This document shows positions 1 to 7,233 of a stretch of DNA of 9,245 nucleotides, piece by piece (within the stretch, counting starts at the first letter, position 1; each line of letters begins with the position of its first letter). Source of the stretch: Burkholderiaceae bacterium (GTDB lineage: Bacteria > Pseudomonadota > Gammaproteobacteria > Burkholderiales > Burkholderiaceae_C); contig JAISNB010000018.1 in assembly GCA_031276435.1 (NCBI GenBank), positions 1 to 9,245 of the forward strand. Direction: 5' to 3'. The notes below the pieces were generated by a model. It did no database searches, was not told where the DNA came from, and saw only the letters and a program-made list of their open reading frames with translations. The translations under genes were made by a program, and so were the position numbers.

Positions 1-156
1 ATGATGGTGGGCATGCCCGACTACGGCACCTACGTGGCGCACATGCAAAAAAACCACCCCGGCCAACCCTTCATGGACTACGAAACCTTCTGCAAGGAAC
101 GCATCAACGCGCGCTATGGTGACGGCGGCAAAAACGGCCCCATGCGCTGCTGCTGA
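1..156 (+). CDS. YbdD/YjiX family small protein, 3' end (5' truncated by window edge)
   Basis: The open frame from base 1 to the TGA at 154-156 gives 51 residues. They carry the hallmarks of the YbdD/YjiX (DUF466) family: a GMPDYxxYVxHM core, an NHP motif soon after, an ExFCKERINARYG stretch and a terminal Arg-Cys-Cys. Family members are about 65 residues long, so roughly 15 N-terminal residues lie upstream. The ATG at base 1 is therefore probably an internal Met and not the true start. In many proteobacteria this gene directly follows cstA or btsT, which encode pyruvate/peptide transporters induced by carbon starvation, so a transporter gene is expected just outside the window. The exact role of the small protein is not settled; it is thought to support the transporter. 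Assignment to the family is secure, but the link to a transporter is inference because the neighbour is not visible. Confidence 0.9.
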   Translation: MMVGMPDYGTYVAHMQKNHPGQPFMDYETFCKERINARYGDGGKNGPMRCC

Positions 157-164
157 TCGACGCG

Positions 165-208
165 CAAGGACGGAGAGAGAAAGGCATTCATCAATGCCCT
201 TGTCCTTG
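165..208 (+). terminator. Nested inverted repeat after the ybdD-like gene, possible terminator
   Basis: CAAGGAC at 165-171 is the exact reverse complement of GTCCTTG at 202-208. Between them GGCATT (183-188) pairs with AATGCC (193-198) around a 4-nt loop. The structure starts 9 bases after the ybdD-like stop, where a terminator would be expected. No clean T-tract follows, so it may instead be an RNA-stabilising or Rho-associated hairpin. Confidence 0.4.
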
Positions 209-243
209 GGCAAGCGGCGCATCCATCCATTACCCTCGCCCCC

Positions 244-269
244 TGTATAAACCGGAGACATAGGTAACA
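244..269 (+). repeat. Left terminal inverted repeat of the IS481 remnant
   Basis: The outer end begins TGTATA, followed by CCGGAGACATAGGTAACA, a sequence typical of IS481-family ends. It pairs imperfectly with 899-924. It lies about 32 bases upstream of the transposase start, the usual distance for this family. Confidence 0.75.
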
Positions 270-301
270 CTTTTCCTTTTGGATAACGAACGGGGAAAGA
301 G

Positions 302-896
302 ATGCCTTGGAAGGAAATCAGCATGTCTGGGAAAAGAGCGGAATTTGTACTGTTGGCAAACAAGGAAGACAGCAACATGAGCGCCCTGTGCAAACGGTTC
401 GAAATCAGCCGCAAGGCAGGTTATGAATGGCTCAAGTGGCACGTGTGCGCAATGTCTGCACCTAGCTGGCGGCCAGCGAAGCGACTATGCCTTGGCAACG
501 CTTGAGCAGAACATCCCAACAGCCTGTACTCGCGCTACACCGTGACGCTGGCAGCCTGCAAGGACGAGCCGCGCACGGTGCAGGCGGCGCCAGAGAGAGC
601 GCGCCGTCTTCGCCCGATATGCTCTGCCGCAGCGCATCCATACCGACACCGGCCAGCCTTGGGGCACATGCGGTCAGGAGGGTATCAGCGACTTGGCCGT
701 CGGTTGATCCGGCTGGGCATTTGCTTGTCGCACAGCAGGCCCCTGCATCCTGCAGTCCCATGACAAGGACGAACGCTTCCATCGCAGCTTCAAGGCCGAA
801 GTGCTGGCGCAAGCACAGGACGAATTCGGCCGCTGGCGCAAGGCCTATAACCGTGGGCGTCCGCATGACTCTTTGACAGCATCATATGTCCTTTAA
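302..896 (+). pseudogene. IS481-family transposase, frameshifted and internally deleted
   Basis: The ATG at 302 opens with MPWKEISMSGKRAEFVLLA and continues through an ALCKRFEISRKAGYEWL helix-turn-helix, the standard N-terminus of IS481 transposases. Similarity stops near 445. After a deletion it resumes in changing frames: PWQRLSR (487-510, frame 1), a SRYTVTLAACKDEPRTVQAA stretch (530-590, frame 2), VFARYALPQRIHTDTGQPWG (606-665, frame 3), LIRLGICLSHSRPLHP (about 704-755, frame 2) and DKDERFHRSFKAEVL to RPHDSL (762-875, frame 3), ending at a TAA at 894-896. The second catalytic Asp (in TDTGQPWG) and the Glu (in KDERFHR) can still be read, but the region expected to hold the first Asp is gone. 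A working enzyme is not possible. The number of frameshifts implies an old insertion. Confidence 0.88.
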
Positions 897-898
897 CC

Positions 899-924
899 TG
901 TTACCCATGTATTCGGTCTGTATG
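899..924 (-). repeat. Right terminal inverted repeat of the IS481 remnant
   Basis: TGTTACCCATGT followed by CGGTCTGTATG is the inverted counterpart of the left end at 244-269. The inner TGTTACC and ATGT blocks are identical; mismatches concentrate towards the outer end. It begins two bases after the last transposase stop codon. Confidence 0.72.
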
Positions 925-967
925 AGGGGTATTAACTCCTTGTGCCATACGGCACTTCAAAGCCACC

Positions 968-1008
968 GCATGGATGGATTTCCGCGTCGCGTCGCTCCTC
1001 ACAGTGAC
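968..1008 (-). repeat. Degenerate copy of dispersed palindromic repeat (copy A)
   Basis: Read on the minus strand this stretch runs GTCACTGTGAGGAGCGACGC and ends in AAATCCATCCATGC. It aligns with the unit at 9061-9097 through the shared GTCA, AGGAGCGA, ACGCGG and AATCCAT blocks. A short internal duplication (CGACG) and a doubled ATCC make it longer and more worn than the 3' copies. Confidence 0.65.
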
Positions 1009-1020
1009 GACAAGGTGAGC

Positions 1021-1036
1021 CGTGGTCGCAATGACG
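1021..1036 (-). repeat. Partial copy of dispersed palindromic repeat (copy B)
   Basis: On the minus strand this reads GCGTCATTGCGACCACG, matching only the 5' arm (GTCATTGC) of the repeat unit. It lies directly upstream (minus sense) of copy A in the same orientation, so the two may be the remains of a tandem pair. Confidence 0.45.
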
Positions 1037-1113
1037 CGGGGGAAGGTTTCAGGCACGCTTATTAGTTAAGTGGCGCCTGCCTTGGCTGATTGCCGCTGGA
1101 AGGTTTGGAGTGC

Positions 1114-2292
1114 CTAATCATCCTTCGACAGCGTTTGAAGCCTGAATTTTTTGCCATTTTTGCTGGTATATGAACCAGACGCTATCGCGCCCTCATTCAT
1201 CGTGAACATGTATTTTCCATTCTTTTTGCCTTTGTATATCTCATCGTATGTCCAGTCAGCGCCATTCTTGGTGCTCAGGGAGAGAGTTATGAACTCGGTC
1301 TTTCCTTTGTACAGTACGACACCTTTTGTTCCGCTGCCGCTCAAAGCCACGAAAACTTCAAAATTATTTTTCAATCCGGAGGAGCCAAGAGCAGAAAAAC
1401 CACCCGAGTACCCATCGCTGCAGTCGTGTTCAAAAATGGCCATTGTCATCCCGTCATTATAACCCAGATTGCAGCCTTCTTTTATTTTCTTCATTCTGTT
1501 GTTCACCACTTTGTATGTCGTGTGCATCTCCATGGCGCCATGATTGACGGCATGTCCGGAAGTTTGCCAGATTGTTTTTGTTTTACTGTCAAACTCCAGA
1601 TCGGCTCCTTCAAATGTGCTTGCAAAAAATCCATTTTTATTCTTGTCGTATAAGAAATATTTTCTCTCCTCCCTGCCCTGGCGATCATGGGTGGAAAATA
1701 GTGAAAAATCCTCGTGCCCGTCAAAATTATAATCCCCGATCTTCAGGCAACTGCCGTTGCAATGCTCCGGATTTATATGGAAGATGTATTCCCCGTCTTT
1801 TTTGGCGAGGAATTGCTGATTGTCCTGATGCGAATTGGATGGTTTTGCAAAAATCAAAACCTTCTCATGGTTGACGGAACTGTGATCCAGCCCTATGAAA
1901 TGTCCCTTTGTCTCCCGAAGCTCGTTGATGGTCAGCCACTCCATCGGCCCTGCATAGGTGAATGCCTTGTCTTTTGCCGCGTCGTATGTGTATTCAACCG
2001 CACTGTACTCAAAGTCGCATACGACCCCCAGGAAGATTTTGTCTTTCGCGTTGTCAAGAACTTCCGTGAAAAGAAAATTCGCGGTGCAGTCGCCCCAGTC
2101 GGTACTGATTTCCTGAAATGGTTGCTTGTTCTTGCGTATCTCTATTTTTAATCCGCCGGATTTTTGTGGTGTGGACTGGATGGAAAATTCGCCGACGACG
2201 ATTGCATTGCCCGCGCTTGCAAGCGGCGCTCCCATGCACAATGCCGCGAAAATGATGATTCCAGAGATTTTGTTGCCTGTTTTTCGTTTCAT
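1114..2292 (-). CDS. Secreted six-cysteine protein with DxNxDGxxD motif (XAC2610-like / FG-GAP-like)
   Basis: The protein has 392 residues from the ATG at 2290-2292. This start is preferred over the ATG at 2310 because it gives a classical signal peptide: MKRKTGNK, a hydrophobic core to about residue 23, and cleavage after ASA near residue 27. It also places an AGG nine bases upstream. The mature part has six cysteines (residues 69, 92, 178, 182, 274, 291), consistent with disulfide bonding in the periplasm or outside the cell. Residues 187-196 read DYNFDGHEDF, the calcium-binding-like turn of FG-GAP/XAC2610-type proteins. The C-terminal 70 residues (YKGKTEF... to ...KNGKKFRLQ) look like a separate beta-rich module. 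No lipobox is present. The gene is clearly more AT-rich than the surrounding housekeeping genes and sits beside an IS remnant, which suggests horizontal acquisition. Known XAC2610 is an immunity/lysozyme-inhibitor protein; extending that role here is speculative. Function unknown. Confidence 0.8.
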   Translation of the reverse strand: MKRKTGNKISGIIIFAALCMGAPLASAGNAIVVGEFSIQSTPQKSGGLKIEIRKNKQPFQEISTDWGDCTANFLFTEVLDNAKDKIFLGVVCDFEYSAVEYTYDAAKDKAFTYAGPMEWLTINELRETKGHFIGLDHSSVNHEKVLIFAKPSNSHQDNQQFLAKKDGEYIFHINPEHCNGSCLKIGDYNFDGHEDFSLFSTHDRQGREERKYFLYDKNKNGFFASTFEGADLEFDSKTKTIWQTSGHAVNHGAMEMHTTYKVVNNRMKKIKEGCNLGYNDGMTMAIFEHDCSDGYSGGFSALGSSGLKNNFEVFVALSGSGTKGVVLYKGKTEFITLSLSTKNGADWTYDEIYKGKKNGKYMFTMNEGAIASGSYTSKNGKKFRLQTLSKDD

Positions 2293-2349
2293 GATGGAAA
2301 GCCTGTGCATGTGTTGACTCGATGTGTTTGATTGAATGCGGCGCGTCAG

Positions 2350-2820
2350 TCAGGCCGGGCCTGGTTTTGCGGGGTTGGCGTCGGCAAGCTGGCGCAGCAG
2401 TTCCAAGAAAACGGGTTTTTGCACGCCAAGCGGCTCGAAGAAGGCTTTGTCGATGGCCTCGACGACGGGCAGCGCGGTTTTGACGGCCTCGCTGCCCTTC
2501 GCTGTGAGCGACAGCGCGTATGAGCGCGTGTCGTTTGGGTTGTCCTGACGCAAGATGTGGCCGCTTTTGAGCAGCGTTTTGACGATTTGCGAGACGCTCA
2601 TTTCGTCCATGTTCGCCAGGGCAGCGGCGCGCGCTTGCGAGATGTGCGCGTCGTGCTGGCTGAGGTAGGCAATGGTTGTCATCAGGACAAATTGCGGGTG
2701 GGTGATGTCAAGCCGTCGCAATTCGCGCTTGATTTTCGTGTGCCATGTGTTGTAGGCCTTGATGAAAACCAGTCCGATTGAGGCATCGGCATCGTTTTTG
2801 AATTGCGACGGGAATTGCAT
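2350..2820 (-). CDS. MarR-family transcriptional regulator
   Basis: The protein has 156 residues and the usual MarR length and layout. An N-terminal dimerisation helix (about 10-38) leads into LDITHPQFVLMTTIAYL, followed by the winged helix-turn-helix with recognition helix around residues 70-88 (NMDEMSVSQIVKTLLKSGHI). The wing RQDNPNDTRSYALSLTAKG (91-109) carries the conserved D-x-R and LT-x-x-G signature. A C-terminal dimerisation helix closes the protein. It contains no cysteine, so thiol-based redox sensing as in OhrR is unlikely and a small-molecule ligand is more probable. Its ATG shares one base with the TAA of the upstream SRPBCC gene (TAATG), so the two are translationally coupled. 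The repeated half-sites in the promoter at 3258-3277 make autorepression of the two-gene unit likely. Ligand and wider targets cannot be told from the sequence. Confidence 0.92.
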   Translation of the reverse strand: MQFPSQFKNDADASIGLVFIKAYNTWHTKIKRELRRLDITHPQFVLMTTIAYLSQHDAHISQARAAALANMDEMSVSQIVKTLLKSGHILRQDNPNDTRSYALSLTAKGSEAVKTALPVVEAIDKAFFEPLGVQKPVFLELLRQLADANPAKPGPA

Positions 2821-3233
2821 TACGCCTCCAGCAGTTTTTTCAGCCTGAGCAGGGTCATGGGGAAGTCGGCGAAAATGCCGCAGACAAATCCCAGGTCGCT
2901 TTCGGTGAGCGCCGCTTTTTCCAGTTTGACGCTGTGCGAAATCCAGCTTTTGCCGTCTTCGGTCAGGAAACGGTGGCTGAAAACGAGGGTGCCAAAGGGC
3001 AGTTCGTAGCGTTCGTCATAGGCTTGGCCCGCGATGGCCTGGACGATTGTGAAGCCCATTTCTGGCTTGCCTTGCAGCTTGAGTTTGCCCTTGCTGCCTG
3101 TCTGGATGGCGCCATCGATCGTGAATTTTTCCAGATCGTCCTCCCACAGCGCGCGCTTGGCCTCGGTGGTCCAGAAGTCGAAGACCCGGGGTTTCGCCGC
3201 CGCGCTGATGTCTGTTTTGCATTGCAATTGCAT
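2820..3233 (-). CDS. SRPBCC-fold (polyketide cyclase / START-like) small protein
   Basis: The protein has 137 residues. The ATG at 3231-3233 is chosen over an in-frame ATG at 3266 because AGGAG lies six bases upstream of it, and the earlier codon falls in the promoter. The sequence has the pattern of SRPBCC proteins: an N-terminal strand (MQLQCKTDISAAAKPRVFDF), an early helix with a Trp (WTTEAKRALWEDDLEKF), a run of beta strands with GxKGKLKL and DERYELPFGTLVFSHRF, and a long C-terminal helix (FADFPMTLLRLKKLLEA). This fold makes a hydrophobic ligand pocket; members bind or convert small lipophilic compounds. No catalytic residue can be named. Being first in an operon with a MarR regulator, it may bind or modify the compound that the regulator senses, but this is inference. 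Confidence 0.85.
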   Translation of the reverse strand: MQLQCKTDISAAAKPRVFDFWTTEAKRALWEDDLEKFTIDGAIQTGSKGKLKLQGKPEMGFTIVQAIAGQAYDERYELPFGTLVFSHRFLTEDGKSWISHSVKLEKAALTESDLGFVCGIFADFPMTLLRLKKLLEA

Positions 3234-3257
3234 GGTGTGCTCCTGTTGGCCAGTTGA

Positions 3258-3297
3258 TAAGTTCACTTACTATAAGTCTATTTATGGTCAGTGTCAA
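3258..3297 (-). promoter_or_regulatory. Sigma70 promoter with overlapping MarR-type operator for the SRPBCC-marR unit
   Basis: On the minus strand a consensus -35 TTGACA (3297-3292) is followed, after exactly 17 bases, by a -10 TATAGT (3274-3269). The expected start of transcription is near 3262, about 29 bases before the SRPBCC ATG. Three alternating half-sites cover the -10 and start point: TAAGT at 3258-3262, ACTTA at 3265-3269 and TAAGT at 3273-3277 (plus-strand reading). They form two overlapping perfect palindromes, 5-2-5 and 5-3-5. A repressor bound here would block RNA polymerase. The marR product encoded in the same unit is the natural candidate, which is inferred and not shown by sequence alone. 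Confidence 0.78.
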
Positions 3298-3312
3298 TAT
3301 CATCTGGCGGCA

Positions 3313-3356
3313 GGCTGTGCTTCAGGCGCGTGCGGGTGGCGCGCGCCGCCACAGCC
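3313..3356. other. GC-rich inverted repeat downstream of maeB
   Basis: GGCTGTG (3313-3319) pairs with CACAGCC (3350-3356). An alternative, shorter hairpin GTGGC (3336-3340) / GCCAC (3348-3352) uses the same right arm. The structure starts about 40 bases beyond the maeB stop and about 15 bases upstream of the SRPBCC-marR -35. Without a T-tract it is not a standard intrinsic terminator, but it may shield the 3' end of the maeB transcript. Confidence 0.35.
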
Positions 3357-3397
3357 AGCCAAGGGGCAGGGACAGGGGCCATCGCACGCACTCAAGT

Positions 3398-5707
<2,310 letters not shown>

Positions 5708-5728
5708 TTTTGGGTGTCTGCGATCAAT

Positions 5729-5749
5729 GCGTAACTGTGGGAGCGTAAC
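5729..5749. promoter_or_regulatory. Direct repeat GCGTAAC upstream of maeB, possible regulator site
   Basis: GCGTAAC occurs at 5729-5735 and again at 5743-5749, a spacing of 14 bases, 22-42 bases upstream of the maeB start. The second copy extends to GCGTAACGC, a near-palindrome. The position in the expected leader or promoter region suggests a protein-binding site. I could not identify a convincing -35/-10 pair for maeB, so the assignment is tentative. Confidence 0.35.
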
Positions 5750-5842
5750 GCAAAAAACAGGGTTTCCCCGCATATGGCGCGGCATCTTTTGCGTGAATCG
5801 GAAATTGCCGCCGGGCCGGGCCAAGGGCGCGGCGGCTCCGGG

Positions 5843-5887
5843 CGGGCGCGCGGATCAGGGCAAGAGGAGCAGTCCCGCGCGCGCCCG
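5843..5887 (-). terminator. Long GC hairpin just after metK, possible termination signal
   Basis: Ten bases at 5843-5852 (CGGGCGCGCG) are exactly complementary to 5878-5887, with a 25-base loop. On the minus strand the structure starts seven bases after the metK stop. It is strong but is followed by GC-rich sequence and not a T-run, so termination, if it occurs here, would not be of the standard intrinsic type. It may also protect the metK mRNA end. Confidence 0.45.
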
Positions 5888-5893
5888 GGGGGG

Positions 5894-7081
5894 CTACAGA
5901 TTGGCGGCGGCGCGCAGCAGCGCGGCCTTGTCGGTTCTTTCCCAACTGAATTCGGGTTCTTCGCGGCCAAAGTGGCCGTAGGCGGCGGTTTTGCTGTAGA
6001 TGGGGCGCTGCAAATCCAGCATTTCGATGATGCCCTTGGGCCGCAAATCAAAGTGCTCGCGCACCAGTCTGGCGATTTCGCTGTCGGCAATCTTGCCCGT
6101 GCCTTCGGTGTAGACGGTCACATTCATGGGGTGCGCCACGCCGATGGCGTAGGCCACCTGGATCTGGCACTGGCGCGCCAGGCCAGCGGCCACGATGTTC
6201 TTGGCCACGTAGCGGCAGGCGTAGGCGGCGCTGCGGTCGACCTTGGTGGGGTCTTTGCCGCTGAAGGCGCCGCCGCCGTGCGGGCAAGCGCCGCCGTAGG
6301 TGTCTACGATGATTTTGCGGCCCGTCAGGCCGCAGTCGCCTTGCGGGCCGCCCACCACGAAGCGCCCGGTGGGGTTGATCAGGTAGCGGGTGTTTTGCAG
6401 CCACTGCTTGGGCAGCACGGGTTTGATGATTTCCTCGATAACCGCTTCGATGAAGCTGGGCTTCATTTTGGTGGCCGATTCGCTCTGGTCGGGACTGTGC
6501 TGCGTAGACAGCACCACCGTGTCGATGCTGTGCGGCTTGCCGTCCACATAACGCAGCGTGACCTGGCTTTTGGCGTCGGGCCGCAAAAAAGGCAGGCGGC
6601 CCGCCTTGCGCAACTGGGCCTGGCGCTCGACCAGCCGGTGCGCGTAGTAAATGGGCGCAGGCATGAGTTCGGGCGTTTCGTCGCAGGCGTAACCAAACAT
6701 CAGGCCCTGGTCGCCAGCGCCGGTGTTGAGGTGGTCATCGCTTGCGTGATTTACGCCCTGCGCGATGTCGTTGCTCTGTTTGTCATAGCAAAGCATGACC
6801 GCGCAGCCTTTGTAGTCGATGCCGTACTCGGTGTTGTCGTAGCCGATGCGGCGGATGGTATCGCGCGCCACCTGGATGTAATCCACATTGGCGTTGGCGC
6901 TGATCTCGCCAGCCAACACCACCAGGCCGGTGTTGGTCAGCGTCTCGGCGGCCACGCGCGCGCGCGCATCTTGCGCGAGCAGCGCGTCCAGAATGGCATC
7001 GGAAATCTGGTCGGCAACCTTGTCCGGGTGGCCCTCGGAAACCGATTCGGAAGTGAAGAGAAAGCTGTTCGCCAGGTCCAT
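5894..7081 (-). CDS. metK: S-adenosylmethionine synthetase (methionine adenosyltransferase)
   Basis: The protein has 395 residues, full length for bacterial MetK. It makes S-adenosylmethionine, the main methyl donor, from methionine and ATP in the cytoplasm. Diagnostic motifs are all present: GHPDKVADQISDAILDA (17-33) for ATP binding, signature 1 GAGDQGLMFGYA (121-132), INPTGRFVVGGPQGDCGLTG (235-254), and the phosphate-binding signature 2 GGGAFSGKD (269-277). The C-terminal AYGHFGRE...FSWERTD is also typical. The start is well supported: AAGGAG lies eight bases upstream of the ATG. Several cysteines occur, as in other proteobacterial MetK. The gene is divergent from two lipid A acyltransferase genes, an order seen in many Burkholderiales. 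Transcription probably starts 100 or more bases upstream, leaving a leader with possible secondary structure. Confidence 0.98.
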   Translation of the reverse strand: MDLANSFLFTSESVSEGHPDKVADQISDAILDALLAQDARARVAAETLTNTGLVVLAGEISANANVDYIQVARDTIRRIGYDNTEYGIDYKGCAVMLCYDKQSNDIAQGVNHASDDHLNTGAGDQGLMFGYACDETPELMPAPIYYAHRLVERQAQLRKAGRLPFLRPDAKSQVTLRYVDGKPHSIDTVVLSTQHSPDQSESATKMKPSFIEAVIEEIIKPVLPKQWLQNTRYLINPTGRFVVGGPQGDCGLTGRKIIVDTYGGACPHGGGAFSGKDPTKVDRSAAYACRYVAKNIVAAGLARQCQIQVAYAIGVAHPMNVTVYTEGTGKIADSEIARLVREHFDLRPKGIIEMLDLQRPIYSKTAAYGHFGREEPEFSWERTDKAALLRAAANL

Positions 7082-7210
7082 TGACTAAACTCCTTGGGTT
7101 GAAAGTTGACTTGCGTCGCCACAATCAGAAGGAGCGTTGGCGAACGCTTTAGCAGAATTTGTCAGTCGCCCTGCAAGTTGCTCGGTTAACTCGGCGACGC
7201 GCAGATTCTA
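7082..7210 (-). promoter_or_regulatory. metK leader / divergent intergenic region with inverted repeats
   Basis: On the minus strand TAGAAT (7210-7205) fits a -10 box, although no good -35 accompanies it. It would give a leader of about 117 nt. Within that leader GCGTCGCC (7200-7193 minus) can pair over eight bases with GGCGACGC (7120-7113 minus). This encloses a six-pair hairpin AGCGTT/AACGCT (7148-7133) with a tetraloop. The leader ends in the AAGGAG ribosome binding site. The sequence does not match the SAH or SAM riboswitch consensus elements that I know. The same DNA also has to contain the start signals of the plus-strand acyltransferase genes, which I could not locate. Confidence 0.4.
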
Positions 7211-7215
7211 CCCAA

Positions 7216-7230
7216 ACGCACGCACGCACG
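7216..7230 (+). repeat. Short ACGC tetranucleotide tract before the first acyltransferase gene
   Basis: The unit ACGC repeats three full times plus ACG, ending three bases before the ATG at 7234 and occupying the place of the ribosome binding site. Fewer than four units is short for slippage, so variability is only a possibility. Confidence 0.6.
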
Positions 7231-7233
7231 GAC

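Larger units (their letters stand above)
244..924 (+). mobile_element. Decayed IS481-family insertion sequence remnant
   Basis: Imperfect terminal inverted repeats at 244-269 and 899-924 (19 of 26 positions match by hand alignment) enclose fragments of an IS481-type DDE transposase. The remnant is about 680 bp. Intact IS481 elements are usually about 1 kb, so several hundred bases are missing. The loss lies between the N-terminal helix-turn-helix region and the middle of the catalytic domain. I see no target-site duplication outside the ends (left flank ends in a C-run, right flank starts AGGGG). The element is not mobile by itself. Its presence marks the stretch between the ybdD-like gene and the AT-rich secreted-protein gene as accessory DNA. 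Confidence 0.85.
926..1113. other. Intergenic stretch between IS remnant and secreted-protein gene
   Basis: No convincing gene is seen. The stretch contains two degenerate copies of the dispersed palindromic repeat (968-1008 and 1021-1036), a direct repeat of GGAAGGTTT (1041-1049 and 1098-1106), and an inverted pair AGGCAC (1051-1056) / GTGCCT (1110-1115). The last arm overlaps the stop codon of the minus-strand secreted-protein gene and could form a weak 3' structure for it. No T-rich terminator is visible. Confidence 0.5.

Noticed and set aside
487..876. Open frames on both strands at 462-876 as independent small genes
   Set aside because: The plus-strand DNA reads as consecutive pieces of an IS481 transposase across frames, so these are fragments of a pseudogene and its antisense shadow.
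231..935. Target-site duplication around the IS481 remnant
   Set aside because: The bases outside 244 and 924 share no convincing direct repeat; only a C-run faces a G-run.
5708..5824. Upstream extension of maeB to an ATG at 5824
   Set aside because: The additional 39 residues are not MaeB-like and cover the intergenic region; the start at 5707/5704 gives the normal family N-terminus.
5774..7084. Plus-strand open frame of 436 codons
   Set aside because: It is antisense to metK, which has all its signature motifs; composition is that of a shadow frame.
7082..7233. SAH or SAM-II riboswitch in the metK leader
   Set aside because: I did not find the conserved core blocks that I know for these classes, and the SAH type is better known upstream of ahcY or metH. 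Only a generic structure is reported.
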